Part shown: in pieces, positions 11,285 to 24,509 of the stretch
Position numbering within the stretch: position 1 is the first letter of the stretch
Layout of the letters: each line of letters begins with the position of its first letter
Assembly: GCA_907164885.2 (NCBI GenBank)
Contig: OU015500.1
Span: 53,567,783 to 53,631,782, forward strand
Reading direction: 5' to 3'
DNA from: Dolomedes plantarius
Taxonomy: Eukaryota > Arthropoda > Arachnida > Araneae > Dolomedidae
DNA length: 64,000 bases
The notes under the pieces: model-generated
The model's database searches: none
Seen by the model: the letters and a program-made list of their open reading frames with translations, nothing else
What the model was told of the DNA's origin: nothing
Position numbers and translations under genes: made by a program

Positions 11285-11970
11285 TTATATTTTATACTTG
11301 TTATTTTAAGTAAACTTCGTAAATTTTCTCGAGAAAAGAAAATTATAATATTTTCTATAGAGGAAATTTATTTCATTCTTCTCAAAGTTAAAAGTGACGT
11401 GTAACATATATTTGAAAATCACGAATTACTCGATTATATAATCTTAATTTATATAATTTATTTGAAAATGATTTAAAATTAAAATTGAATGTAGTTCAAT
11501 GTTTTATAAATTTTGTTCAGTCCTTTTTTCAGTCTTATCGTATTCAGCAATATAAGACTGTAGGATGACAGAATATTATTATTTTTATCACCAAAGAATA
11601 AACTTACCAAGACGTATTTGAAGATGTCTCAAAACAAAATATTTCTTGAACAGCTAAGCTTTAACAATGAACCATTCTTTGATATGCAAAACTATGAAAT
11701 TTTTTCACTTGTCAACTACTAAAAAAGTACTGAACAAAATTTATAAAACATTGAACTACTTTCAATTTTAATTTTAAATCATTTTCAAATAGATTATAAC
11801 AATTAAAGTTATATAATCGGGTAATTCCTGGTTTTCAAATATATAATACACCTCACTTTTAACTTTGAGAAGAATGAAATAAATTTCCTCTATGGAAAAT
11901 ATTATAATTTTCTATTCTCGAGAACATTTACGAACTTTACTTAAAATAACATGTACAAAATATAATTTTA
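11285..11970. repeat. large inverted repeat (foldback/MITE-like)
   Basis: The left arm (about 11285-11530) and right arm (about 11715-11968) are inverted copies of each other at roughly 90% identity by eye, separated by ~185 bp. Shared landmarks are TTATTTTAAGTAAA, GAGGAAATTTATTTCATTCT and AATGTTTTATAAATTTTGTT. The ORFs within the arms are on AT-rich repeat DNA and look non-coding. No terminal duplication could be fixed. Confidence 0.75.
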
Positions 11971-12118
11971 AGGGATTATTCTGAACAAAAATTTTAGATT
12001 TTAGCAGAGATTAATATTTTCTATTACCTGAAAATACACGAGAAAAAGAGAAAAGTTAAAAATATTAATACTAGTTATACATGGAGAGCCAGAAAAAAAA
12101 AGAAATAAAGTGTAAGGG

Positions 12119-12172
12119 TAGATATCAGATGTTATATTTATCAAGTATTATATATATAACATCTGATATCTA
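12119..12172. repeat. 19-bp perfect inverted repeat (hairpin)
   Basis: TAGATATCAGATGTTATAT at 12119-12137 is exactly reverse-complemented at 12154-12172, with a 16-nt AT-rich loop. Further partial copies of GATATATATCAGAT follow to 12200. Confidence 0.85.
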
Positions 12173-12297
12173 CAGATATATATCAGATATATATCATCTG
12201 ATGTATATCAAATGTTATCATAAACACTGTTATCACAAGTACTGTTATCATAAACAATATCATTAATAAAAATAAAAAGCATGTGAAAGGAAGGGGT

Positions 12298-12695
12298 CTA
12301 AGAAAAACTTAGAAAATCTGTAAGAATTCCAATTATGGCCCAGCACTGGAAAGTAACCCTGATCGACGGCTCTTTGATGGTTTCGAGATGGGTATTTGAC
12401 GGCCTGTCGACACGAATTATTGCTCCCGTAACCGACCCGTCAGCCTCCGGCAATGGTGAGGCTGTATGTCCACATCGACGGGAACTTTGCGGTTCAATCA
12501 CGGTACGCAGTCGGATGCACGATAGCTTCATTGTTACCGGAAGCGGCCCAGAACTCGACGGGGAAGTCGCAGGCGAGAGGACAAGCCCGTGACGGATCCG
12601 ATACTGACCTAATGCGCCGGCCCGGCAATGGAGAAATCGGCTGGCCGGAATCATCCGGCCCCGGCCCGATGCCTCTGTGTTTGTTGGGTATATAC
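12298..12695 (+). repeat. GC-rich interspersed repeat ending in GTTGGGTATATA
   Basis: A block of roughly 50-60% GC in otherwise AT-rich DNA, ending CTGTGTTTGTTGGGTATATAC. The last ~25 bases equal the end of the minus-strand block at 6866-7105, so both are copies of one retroposed family with a TA-rich tail. The 136- and 144-codon ORFs on either strand reflect the GC content; I find no known motif in them. Confidence 0.55.
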
Positions 12696-13591
12696 ACAAA
12701 CAGATCATGGTTACTATTTTATCATGTTCAGAGAAAGTTTGTTATGCTGACAGCTAAAGTTTTTTACTTTCAGTGTTATAGGAAGAATAATTCTATAATA
12801 ATCACATTTTCAGTGTTGAAAGTGCGCACAAATTCCCAGCAAACTGTTGAAGGTAAATTAAATCCGTTTATGACACTGTATACATAATACGGAACTAATA
12901 AATATTCTAACAAGAGAGGGATCAGCAAATATTTTATTAATTTATCAATTAGACGGAGAAAATGGTACGGTGAAAGCAAAATCTGTGCCTACATGTTCAT
13001 TAATTCACATTTACAGATCTGTACACTCGATATTTTATGTTATGTACAAAGAGAGACCCAGATAGCGAGTGTCAGAAATGTTTTATGAGTTGACGTAAAG
13101 TTTTAGCCCCACTGATAAAATTGTGCTGTATTAAAACCGATAGAATTCATAAAAAAAGAAGTCATATTTTAAGAAGTAATATTTAAAAAACATTAAATTT
13201 TTCATTCCGAATTTTCTACATTCATTTATTATATCACTGTAAAGTAGTTTATAAATATTTCTAAAATGTATGACTGATTCACGACTTGTCAAGAGTTCAA
13301 ATTGAAATAATAAGATTAATTTAAAGGGCAGAGAATCAATGCTTTGAAATGTAAATGAAACTACTTAAGTGATGTCGTTTGCTTCTGTTTGAGGGGGAAA
13401 AAGTAGAAAACAAGGCTAATGACATTGTGTAAAATTTTTACACAAAATACGAAAAAAAAACGTTTCATACTAATATATCTTTTTAGTTTCAATATAAACT
13501 GAACACATTACAGCAGTCTATTATAATTGATTGAGTTTAACTATTTTCTAATTATTAAATATATGCCGTTTGATCTTAAATAATATGTATC

Positions 13592-13595
<4 letters not shown>
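12696..13595. other. no recognisable gene
   Basis: AT-rich sequence without a significant reading frame or repeat that I can identify. Confidence 0.5.

Positions 13596-13673
<78 letters not shown>
13596..13673. repeat. (TA)n microsatellite
   Basis: About 39 TA units ending directly at the left terminal repeat of the MITE at 13674. Confidence 0.97.
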
Positions 13674-13677
<4 letters not shown>

Positions 13678-14233
13678 GTGAGCCAAAAGTTCGTAAAAAC
13701 TTTAAAAATTCATTGAAAAAGGAAGAAATTATGATACAGAAGTGCCGTTTGCAAGAAAGGGCTCACAAGGAAGTCGGATTTATTTTAGCAGCAAAATAAG
13801 AATTAATTAAAGAAGTCATCGGTAGAAGACATTGACGATCCGAAGCACAATGAACAGGACAACAGTACGTTCCATTCATTTATTCTTGCTGTAAGAATTG
13901 TTCAACATGACCTCCAGAACATTGTACGACACAACTAAGGCGACTCTTAACAGCTTGACCAACAACGCTCGATTGTGTTATGATAGCATTCTGAAATCAA
14001 ATTTGAAATCCTTGTGTATCACGGTCTTTTACTGCAAGATTGATTTGCATAATTCTGCTGAATCTTTCGCATGTCAGTGCCATATACCGGTGACTTTTTA
14101 AACTTTTTTTTGTTGCCGCTAAAAAAAATCCGACTTCTTTGTGAGCCTGTTCTTACAAACCGCACTTCTTTATCATAATTCCTTCCTTTTTTATGAATTT
14201 TTAAAATTTTTACGAACTTTTGTCTCACCTATC
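13674..14233. mobile_element. mariner-type MITE with ~125-bp terminal inverted repeats
   Basis: Left terminus (CATAGTGAGCCAAAAGTTCG...) and right terminus (reverse complement GATAGGTGAGACAAAAGTTC...) match over about 125 bp, through TCCGACTTC and TTAGCAGCAAAA-like stretches. The interior (~300 bp) contains no transposase but is more GC-rich than the arms. The length near 560 bp and the TA-rich landing site fit a non-autonomous Tc1/mariner derivative. Exact ends are uncertain by one or two bases. Confidence 0.75.
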
Positions 14234-14979
14234 ATAATTTTGCTGAACACGTTAGTGTGTTTGTAAAGTGATCCGGAAATTCAAGACCTCTTTTTTCTAT
14301 AGAGTACCATAGGTGCCACCAGTAAATTTATTTCTGAATTTAGATGAAGCTAATAAATTACTTTAACACACTTAACTAGGTGTAATGCATTTTCTTTAAA
14401 AATTCCTTATGTAAAAAATATCTAACTATGAAATGTAAGATGTTAAATTTGTTTAAAAGTAAGTTTTTTAGACTTAGAATACACGCATACCTGAATGATA
14501 GATATCGTAAATTTCAGTATCATGTCTTAATTATTTCATTTATCTTTCAAAAAATAATTTTTGGAAGGGATAACAACACATATTACACTTATATAGATGG
14601 GGGGGGAAATTTTGTATCAGACGAATTAAGACTCGACAATATTCTATGTTACATTATCTTTTTGTCGCTACCAGTAATTACTCAGACATCTTTACTTGTA
14701 TGTCCAGCTCCCATGGGTCTACGTATACTGGAAATAAATTTACTGTACATCTCTAAAAGAAATACTTAACATTTGTCTTTGTATTTGGTAAAGTATTTAG
14801 TGTATAAAATTTAAACAAGAATTGTGATTTACTCAACGGTCGAAAGAAAAAAATTTAAAATGGCAAGAATGACTAACATAATAAAAAAAATCAAAACCAT
14901 TTCTTAATTATTATGCTTGTGCTTTTTTTGAGGAGCTATGCAGAGCATAATGTTGAAAAGAATAATAAATAAGTAAACA
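14234..14979. other. no recognisable gene
   Basis: AT-rich. An ORF of 113 codons at 14428-14769 has no recognisable motif, no supported start context and is probably chance. Confidence 0.45.
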
Positions 14980-17110
14980 CTAGTTGGTCCCTTCAAATCA
15001 TGACGGCTGGATAGTAATTAAAAGTATAAATACACAATTTATACTCAACACATCATTGGAAAATGTTGAAAATCATAATATTAAGGGGACACAGTACCCT
15101 AAAATCGTCAAAATACCAATTTTTTTTTTATTGATTCAAATTATTGTCCTTACCTTTCTATATATGATCACCAAATTTCAAAGCTGTATCTTGAATACTT
15201 TAAAAGTTATTTAGATTTTTATAAGGTTGTGAGAAAATTAAAGGGACAAGTGACCATTTAAAGTGGGCGTGGCATTTTTTTCCACTAGCCTAAAAACTCA
15301 AATTAATAATTAATTATTTTTTTTGTTCACCAGAGCGAAAGAAGTAACCGTTAAAAGTAACTGTTTGGATTGTTTACACATGGTAATGGTAGTTCTGCAC
15401 GTAGCTATTTATTTTCGTTTGAAAAATTGTAATCAGCATTTTTTTTTCCCTGAAGTGTATATTTTTATGCTTTTGCTTGAACTTTACGCTATATTTCTAT
15501 TCGTTATATTTGTTACCTATAAACCTGGGGATTTTAATTTAGTAAATAAGCATGTTTTTAAAATTTTCTCAGAAAATGTGGTAGTAAATGGTATGTTTCA
15601 TGAATGAAATTACATCGATTTTTCTTATTTTTTTTTTAAATTTTCATGTTTTTACAACCCTAAAGGAAATTTTTGATGTTAAAACATGGTTGAAATGCTT
15701 TACATATGCATTACTTTGTACATCAAATCTAGTTTCACATTAATTTTATACAAATTTCAGGTATGACTTTTTCAAGTAGCATGATTTATTTTTCCTTGAT
15801 GGTATCTTTGCTTAACTGTCATATATTGAGAACGTTATAATTTTTTTAATAATTCAGATAGAGATATAAAAGTTTTTATACATATTTTTTATTATATGCT
15901 TAATGAAACTTCGCATGGAATTAACATTAAGATTTATTTGTTGAATTTAAAAAAAAATTTAAACCATGAGCAGTTGTTGTCGACTCTATTTTCTACAGTT
16001 CAGTGACATGTTTTTAAAATTGCATAAAATATTTTATATTGAAGTTGGATGGATAAAATGTTCTATATATACATTATATTTAACTATTATAAATACCCAC
16101 AAAATTTGTATATCATTTCATTTAAAGGGACTTTTTTTAACAAATGAAAACTTTAAATGGCTTTTTCTCCATGTTTGTTTATTCTTGACATTCATGCAGT
16201 AAAAGTGCTAAAACTTTTTTTGTATTTAAGACACAAGTATTAAACTTTTAATACAGGTTTTCTATTATGTATAGCATAAAAATTGGCATGGAATTATGCA
16301 ATAACATGCTTATTTCTTTTTTTTATATTCAAAATATACAACAAAGTGCCAGTTTTCATCGTTTTTCACTGCAAATGATAGAAAAAAATTTTATATAAAT
16401 GTAATTTTAAAGTATCTAAAAACCCTTGCCAATTTTTATATTGTAGACATAAATACATTACCTATAAAAATTGGAGCAAAAATATTAATATTTGAAAAAG
16501 TTATAAGGATTTTAAAAATTGAAAAAAAATTAAAAAATTAAAATTTTAATTAAATTTACTGTTAAAATAAATTTTACCTTTCAGAATATGTTTTAAAATG
16601 ACTGCTAAATGCAATGCAATTACAATGTTTATTGAAATACTTAAAATAAAAAAATTTTTTGACAGGGTACTGTGTCCCCTTAAAAAAATAGAGAAATACA
16701 CTTTAAAAAAATAAATAAAATTCCAATAAAAAGAAATATCTTTACTGCACAACAGCTCAAAATAAACAATTTCCGTCATGTTTCATTCTATTTCTCACAA
16801 ACATAAATGAAAATAAAAATGGCAGAGAGAGAGCTAGAGAGATTCCTCGGAATAAACAAATCAACGTGTTTATGCGGCCTTGTGTTTAGTGAGTGTCTAA
16901 AGCTAGATTTAAACATGTCACTGAGCATGCGTATAAAGCAATTTTTTATTGCGAATTGCTACTTATTAATAGAAATTATTGTTACAAAACAAAATTTGAC
17001 ACACCTATGGATAAAAATCTGTCTTTTAAGACCAAAATGAAGTCAACTGGCGCAGTTGTTTTCTCTAACGGGCTGTCCAAAGAATAGGCTTAGCAACTTA
17101 AATATATAGA
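14980..17110 (-). mobile_element. small Helitron copy 2, split by a TTAA element
   Basis: On the minus strand the 5' end at 17110 reads A|TCTATATATTTAAGTTGC and the 3' end at 14980 reads CAACTAG|T, preceded by a hairpin-type GCCGTCATGATTTGAAGG-like segment. Removing the inserted TTAA element (15081-16679) leaves about 530 bp, aligned along its length with copies at 7316-7911 and 30755-31121. The A|TC...CTAG|T ends are diagnostic of Helitrons. Confidence 0.8.
15085..16679. mobile_element. TTAA-flanked element M1 (1.6 kb, non-autonomous)
   Basis: Perfect TTAA on both sides (15081-15084 and 16680-16683) encloses a 16-bp terminal inverted repeat GGGGACACAGTACCCT. TTAA target duplications are typical of piggyBac, and also of Kolobok-like elements. 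The interior is extremely AT-rich with no transposase frame, so it depends on a source elsewhere. It interrupts the Helitron copy 2. Confidence 0.85.
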
Positions 17111-19600
17111 TTATGTAAGATGTAGCATGATGCCATTCAAAAGAGATAAAAATATTCAATGTAGTTCTTTATATGTAAATACATGTAACAATAATTAAAT
17201 GTAAAAAAAATTATAATTTTTTTTTATTTTTACAATTTGTTTCTTCTAATTATTCATTATTGCTTGTGTTATTTAAAAGGCGATATAACTAAAAACTTTT
17301 CTACTATTATTTTCCTCTTAGTTTCTTCGTTTAAGCAATCTTTATTGCTTAGTTGAAAATATTTTCGTAATGTTTAGAGCTCTATAAATTAATATTATTA
17401 TATTATCGCCTATTGCATTATTCCCGCTACTTATTTCATAATTCAAGTTTTGATTCCTAATCGTTTTCAATATCATGTTATCCAAACTTCTGGATAGAGA
17501 ACCTTTTGGCCAGAAATTTGGTACTGAGCCATCATGTTTTTTTTTTAAATTCTAAAATAAAGAGGTACTATATTTTGGTTGTGAACTGCCATTCCTGCCG
17601 TATGTGACGTCAGATTGAATTAGGGTCCGAATAAGATTACTGCAACCATTTGCTAAACAGTCTATTCTAGAGTCTCCAACACTATAGCTCTATATTTAAT
17701 TGAAAGGAATTAGGCAGGAAATTGCTGTGGAACATGCTAGTTTTATGTTCATTTAATCATATCTCCTACAATAAAGGTCTTATCGTCTTGGAATATACTG
17801 TCTTCATTTAAAAAAAAGGGATCTGCATTGATGGGCATACTGTCATCAAGTAGAGAATTAATTGTAACATTTTATAAGTTGACCTGTCTCCGATAAGTGT
17901 CGCCATTAAACACTGTACTCAACCGCCTCCAGAAATTCGAAATAGTGGTACAGTTCAAGATTAATTCATAGCGAATTTTTTTTCTGAGTTAAAACTCTAC
18001 TCATATGCAGAAGTTTTTAAAATTAAAACTAGGGTAGGACACTATTTTTTCTAGTTATCTACTAATTTTGAAAGCGCTCTCCAACCAACTTGTCTTTTCC
18101 GAGATTCATCAGAGGTTGAAATAAGATGTCATTCTAGACACCTGCTTTATAGGTAATAACTGTCAAGTAGACTGAGTGGTACCGGACATCCGTTGAGATC
18201 TACAGAATATGTGGGCTTCTTATATACTGATAATTCTGACTACATTTATATATGGCTTTAGTTTTCTCCATGGTGTATCGTATATGAACATTAAAAAGCC
18301 AGTTGGTCTGTGTAGTCTTCTAGTATATCTCTGACGTCTAAATTTGTTGTTTTAAACGGCTTTTCCCGAGAATGGCTGTTTAATGTGTTTAGTATAAATC
18401 CGAATCCGATTTAACCATAGAAACTGTTGAGCATCCGCTTACTGAAAACAGATTTTGTTTCTTGGCAAAAGCTCTTTCGCCTATATTCTGTCATTCTACA
18501 TATTTTTATTAATCTTTTTGAGGATAGTTATAACTTTAGCCGCTAATAGATTACAGGAACGGAAGAAAATATATCTTTGTCTAAATTCAGACCATCAGAG
18601 ATAACGTAGTTTTCGTACTGTATTTTCTATACAAAAGGACTGAAGTAAATCATTTATCCTGCAGTTATATATATGTGTATGTGTGTTGGATATTTTTGTC
18701 TGTCGAAATTTGGAGTAAAAATTTTTTAAGATCAATAATTCCGTCTCTCTAGAAGAAAATAAAACGTTTCACGTACCCTTAAAATCTCACGCAGAAAAAT
18801 ATATATTTTTAAAAAAAATTTGTAGGAATTTTCCTTCTATTCCAAAAGCCCTGTTTAATGATTCAGCACATATAACCGAGATGAAAGGAGATCAATACAA
18901 TACCGCGTTAATGATGCATAATATAAAAGTTTTTCCCTAAGAACATTTTAAAATTTCATTCAATCCCAAGGGTTCTGTTAATAAGTTTTAAAAATCGTAC
19001 GAATTCCACTCCTGAACATACTTTTAAAACCATTTGCAAAAGTTCTCTCTTTCTACATAGAGGAATATTTATCAAGAAATCCATTAAGAGAGCTTAAAAG
19101 ATTTTGTGACATTAAAAAGTACTCACCTGTTTTAAAAAGTACAATAAAAATGGCCGAGAAATAAGTAAAGAGTAATTAGGATGTCATTGTAAATTTTCTT
19201 TTTTCTGTCGTTAAAACGTAAGAAATGGATTAAAAAATTGTTTTCTTCAGTCCTTTTAACAACTGGGTTTTAAGAGAATAACAGCTTGTAGAGCGTTGAT
19301 AATTTTTAGAAATAGGTCAATAATTATTTTCTGCAGAAAATTCCGGTGTCCGATATTTGGATACGTTATAAACTACCAGCAAAAGTATTCTAGTTTAAAT
19401 TATTTCAACAGTATTTTTTGTCTATTATGATATACAAAGAAATAATGTTTTAGATTTTTTAAAAAAATTCACTTACCCTTAAGTCTAGATGATAGGCATT
19501 TTAGAATTATGAAGGGTAAAAAATACAATTAAATTTAAGATGACTAATAAATATTTTTTTTTTTGTTTTTACTTTACACAACATGACTGAAAATATATGT
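17111..19600. other. no recognisable gene; unique-looking DNA
   Basis: This 2.5-kb stretch is AT-rich with no ORF above 60 codons and no repeat that I can match in the window. It is among the least repetitive intervals and may be intergenic or intronic host DNA. Confidence 0.5.
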
Positions 19601-19609
19601 TCCCCCTTG

Positions 19610-19865
19610 TAGTTCACAATATTCACACACTGGTTATTTATTTTTCATTGTTATTATCATTTATACTTTTATATTTACTTTTTATGTCACAAGTGTTATT
19701 AATATCCACACACTAATTATGTTTATTATTTTGTTATTATCACTATTTTTTTATCTACTTTTTATAAAACTGATGTTATTAATATTCTCACCCCGATTGT
19801 TTTTATTAGCTTGTTATTATCACTAATCCATTTTACATTTACTTTTTGTATCACTAATGTTTTTC
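19610..19865 (+). repeat. ~82-bp tandem repeat, three units
   Basis: The motif TTGTTATTATCAC recurs at about 19732 and 19811 (with a variant near 19650), and TTTACTTTTT recurs at about 19676, 19756 and 19840. This gives a period near 80-84 bp over three diverged units. Confidence 0.6.
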
Positions 19866-21289
19866 TTTGTTTCTATTTCTCATAGCTTTGCTATTTGAAT
19901 TCACTTCTGAACTTTTCTTTGCATAGCAGTCGTTTTACTTAATGATGTTTTTATTATGATATTTTTTGTTGTTGGGAAGGGGAGCCAAGCACGGTACCAT
20001 CTATGTCACTTTGCATCTTTTTTACCTAACTAATGGTTAACGACACCCGGAGCCCTGAAACGTGTTCTTATACCACATGCCTAGCAAATCTGTTCCAACT
20101 GATCTTTCTTGTTGTATGTTTGTTTTTTAAAAAAACTATTGGGAAAAAGAACAGATATCGTGTGAGAGGCAGGTGACAGGTTGGGTGTTTATTCCAGAGG
20201 TTAGATTAACAAAAACATTAGAATGTTTCTTTTTTATTTGAGTTCAAGTGAAAATATTGACATGGTTTAATTGCACATATGCGCATATGCCATGATAATG
20301 GAATATTCCGTTCATGAATTCGTGACTACATTGCCTCAAGACGAAATGTCACTTTACTATCCCCCTGAATGACGAATATGCCTTTAATACATCTATCTTA
20401 CCAAACGACATAACTTAACCATTTGTCCAGAATCAGCTTTCCGTCCGTAAGGAATTCTGAAATCTAATTCTTGAATAAGATCGAAATTCAAATTAGAAGT
20501 TAATAGCACGTTTCGAATGACAGTCGTAAATGTTCAGTTAAATGTATAGTAATTTTCTTAAATATTTTACTTATATAGTTACTTTGCAAAATTTCATATC
20601 ATGTTAGCGGGAGTTTTAAAAGTTTTCGGAATTTAAAAATGAATTATGTTGATTGCATATTTAGATAGAAAAATAATAAACAGTACAAAAGGGGTATAAA
20701 ACAGTTCAGATTCTTCAAGGGAAAAAAAATCTGATTTAAAGCCAATTCATTAAAATGAGTTCCTCTAACTTGGAAAGAAATACTCCATTTTCAATATATC
20801 TACCTTTGTATAGGGTACTTAGGGAGTGGAAGTAAATTCTCATAATTTGCAAACAAAAAAAAATTGATAGTAAAGTGTTACAAGAAATCTATATTTTGTG
20901 ATCACAGACGTATATTAAAGACTTCTAGATAGGAGTACACTTAGTCCTCGAAACTAAAATCACAGAACATATAAATCTTCTGCATCGTATTAACATTTCT
21001 AAAAAAATTTACATCGGATATAGAAGGCATTAAGGTTAATTAGTTTTGAATATATAAATACTCATGAATTGATATATTCAAAACTAATAGTTTTTATTTT
21101 CAAAACACAGAAGTTTGTTGTTGTGTTTGCATAGTTCTTCCATAAATTAAGTACTCTTATTATTATAAAAAGAGGTGTTCATTTACACTATTGTAGTGAT
21201 GGCTTTTAAATCTATGATCAAGGTCAACGTTTTCCAAAAAAGAAGTGAAAGTATTCTTCTTTTATACTTTATTATATTTTTCCCATTTA
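19866..21289. other. no recognisable gene
   Basis: AT-rich. The palindrome CATATGCGCATATG near 20275-20288 is the only structured site I see. Confidence 0.45.
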
Positions 21290-21772
21290 CAGGAAAATCT
21301 CTTTTATCCGACCCTCGTTGATTCGAATCTCCGGATAATCCAGATTAGATTTGTAGACATTATTTTTATTTAATGTTCACATTAGATAATAATTTTTAAC
21401 TATGATAGCAAGAACGTAACTACAAGTACCCAAATATTCGCTTTTTAGTTCGATTCAATGTACAGTTCCTGCATAGATTGTACAATGAATTATGGTACTA
21501 AAAAGATTTTTGATGAGTTTAAGAAATATTTACTAGACTTAGCAATTCTTTGCTAAGAAATGATGTGAAAAGTTATTTTTACAGTTTTTAATATTTTGTA
21601 AAGAATACAATGTAATTTGTTACAAAACATAGTTTTTTAACGTAATAAACAGTAAGTCTGCTTAGATAACGATTTTGTTTTGCTCATTACCCATATTACC
21701 CGCGTTATCCGGATTTTCGATTCTTCGGATTGCCTATAGTCCCAGATAGTCCGGATAAACGAGGTTTTACTG
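21290..21772. mobile_element. pogo/Tigger-type MITE
   Basis: Left end CAGGAAAATCTCTTTTATCC and right end (reverse complement) CAGTAAAACCTCGTTTATCC form imperfect terminal repeats that continue as CGGATAATCC-like stretches. A TA lies next to the left end. The ends resemble pogo/Tigger elements, which begin CAGT and use TA. The ~480-bp interior has no transposase. Confidence 0.6.
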
Positions 21773-22202
21773 TGTATACTATAAATTCCATAATAATGGA
21801 ATTCTGGTATTACAAGTATAATTTACTAGTACAAATTATACATCAAGACTTACTTATTTTACATAAATAGCATTTTTCAAATTTGTTTTCAAACTTTTGT
21901 TTTGTTAAACGTTCTCCTCTTCCTTACATTGAATCGAAATTTGCTTTTAAAGAAATAAGGAGATGTAATTCTCCCGTACAACAGGAAGCAGTTTTGTACG
22001 TTGCTTCTACTGAAATCAAAGGAAGGAAAACTCGAGAAAATTTTGAATGTTTTCATTGATGATTATTATTGTTTTGATGATTATTTATCCATAGATTATG
22101 TTTCCTGCCTGCGTTTTTTACTGCATAAACTCTCACTGAAACCGGATACTTGCATAAATCTTAAGTTGATAGACGGATTATTTTTATAAAGACTAACTTT
22201 TA

Positions 22203-22260
22203 ATAAAGAACTAAAAAAACACTGACCTTGTTAATATCAGTTTTTTTATAGTTCTTTATT
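22203..22260. repeat. imperfect inverted repeat, ~24-bp arms
   Basis: AATAAAGAACTAAAAAAAC at 22203 pairs with TTTTTTTATAGTTCTTTATT ending at 22260, with a loop of about 10-14 nt. Confidence 0.6.
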
Positions 22261-22899
22261 CCAAATCAAGGAATTCAAAAATGTTAATTAGTAATGATAG
22301 AAAATAACAAGGCCACTAGGTTTTGTACTATTTTCTACCTCTTATCCTCATAAAGAAAGCACAGTTGGTTAGTGAAATTCAATTGGTTTATTAATCAATT
22401 AAAGAATTAATAAATTGAAAAATCTGCAAAAATAGAATTATTTTGGTCTATTATAATCCACTAAGATGCGAAAGAAAAGTTGAATTTGCATAGAACTATG
22501 GGTATTCTCTCTTCCAATTAGTGGTAAGAACCATCTTCAATTCTTGTCGAAACAATCCTTTTAAGAGGAAGAGGCTGTTTGAAGGCTGTCATTCGGAAAA
22601 ATATATAAGGATTCCTTATATTTTACCAATTTCTTCTCAACTAAGTAAAGAGAGTAACTAAAGTATACTTTACTCTAGATATTAAAAATAAACTCCGTAT
22701 ACATTCTCACAATTGGCAAGATAATAACCAATCTGTAGAGACGAAGCAAAGTTTCAAGATCGGCGTACAAAGTGATCAAGCATTGATATTTATTTCAATT
22801 TGTGCCATAAAATTAAATAAATAGAAAATAAAATAGTTCCCAACTATGGGTATGCTCTATTCAAGAACATTCTGTTCTTATTAAACTGTGACAGTTGTC

Positions 22900-22975
22900 C
22901 TCATAATAGTCAACATAATAGTCATAGGATCAACTAGTATAGGATCAACCTCATAATAGTCATAGGATCAACTTG
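22900..22975 (+). repeat. short tandem repeat CATAATAGTCATAGGATCAA
   Basis: Two near-complete copies of CATAATAGTCATAGGATCAA and two partial ones occur within 75 bp. Confidence 0.7.
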
Positions 22976-24509
22976 AAAGTTTGAAGCTGGTAGATGATTG
23001 TCAATTGAAAAATTCTAGAACGACTGGTTATTGTGTGGTACTTAAACTGCGGTAAATAAAATAAATGTTTAAGTATTCAAATGGTGATTTTTGACTATAA
23101 AAATGCCTCCCTCATGCAATTAGAACGAAGTCCTGAGAAATCTATCTGAGAATATAAAGTAGTTTGCCACTGAGCATAGACAAAAGATGACGAATTGAGT
23201 GTAGGAGTAAATAGGCAGTGGAATGTATTATGCCTAATTGTATTTGAGTAACTCATTGTTCTCAGCAGTTCATTGCAAAAATAGTTAAAAATATAGTATC
23301 TAATGAAAGCGTCGAATTTTTATCCCATCTGGAGAAAAAAATAAGTCCAAAATTAAGGCTAAAAATAAGATATCACTTTGCCCTTGCAAATAAATTAGTA
23401 GAAAATCTGTCTCGAGATGTAAAGATCTTTGTCTCGGACCTGACGTAAAATCGAACATTTTATATGTTGCGGAAAAAACCGAGAAATAATTTGCAAAAAA
23501 ATCAAGAATAATAAAATTCATATGCCGATGTAATAAATAACAAAGGAATAATGGACTGAATGTCACCATAATTAAGAATGATTCATGCGATCGATGTGCT
23601 GCATCTATTGCGAGTCAGCGTTTAGATGTTTTTATCTGCAACTCTAGTCTCTCACCATTTAGAAGACTGCAATAACCTTATAAATATTTGCAAAATATTT
23701 CAAAAAATTTTCAAACGCTTTCAAGTAAAACATTTTTTTAAAAATTTTATGCCTACCTTAAAGACAGATGACGTACATTATAAACTACATAATTTAAGAT
23801 TGTTCACAATTCCCAAAAACATTAAAATTATGTGATGTAACTTCTGTTACTTCTTAGGCAGGTGAGATAGAATGAAAACAAAACACACAATTAAAATATA
23901 AATAATTGGGTTTTGATATCATAAGAAAATGTCAAAATTGAAGATTTTCAATAAAAGTTCAATGAAACATTAAAAATAGAGTAAATATAAGTAAAAAAAT
24001 CTATCTAATTGTGTTAAATTTCAGAATAGTGCTTTTCAAAGAAATAAATTAGATATGAACTAGATTATATTTATTTCATGCAAATCACATCTCTAGTTCA
24101 TCTCTTATTGAAGTTATAAGTAATACTACTTATTTGCATGTATCTTAAGCACCACTAGGCAGAATACATTTTAACAGTTAAACTTGCAATATTGAACTAT
24201 AATAACACCGGTATCGTGTGAACATAGCAATAATTACTCTTATCCTTCATATTTCTTTATGTTGTATACATTGTAAAGTATTCACATAATCTTGTTTATT
24301 TACTAAAAGTTTTTAAAAAGGGAAAACAAACATGCAATGATTAAATCCATTGCTTCTTTCCCAAGCGTTTAACGCTAAATGGTCCTTGGCTATTGAAAAA
24401 CATCCAAATTAACTAATCTCGCGACACAGTTATCTAACACCCCACCTGAAAGAACTCCTCTTGTCTCAATGGGTCTACTGAATTAACTAAATGACTAGAT
24501 TTCTCTTAA

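Larger units (their letters stand above)
21773..24505. other. no recognisable gene; two small repeats
   Basis: AT-rich without coding signal. It contains the imperfect hairpin at 22203-22260 and the short tandem repeat at 22900-22975. ORFs of 60-90 codons here (such as 23300-23569 minus) have no recognisable motifs. Confidence 0.5.

Noticed and set aside
12298..12887. Four overlapping ORFs on both strands (up to 144 codons)
   Set aside because: They follow the GC-rich repeat block and are open in several frames at once; none has a recognisable motif.
18900..19600. Possible tRNA or small RNA gene
   Set aside because: I looked for cloverleaf-like A/B box pairs and found none with correct spacing.
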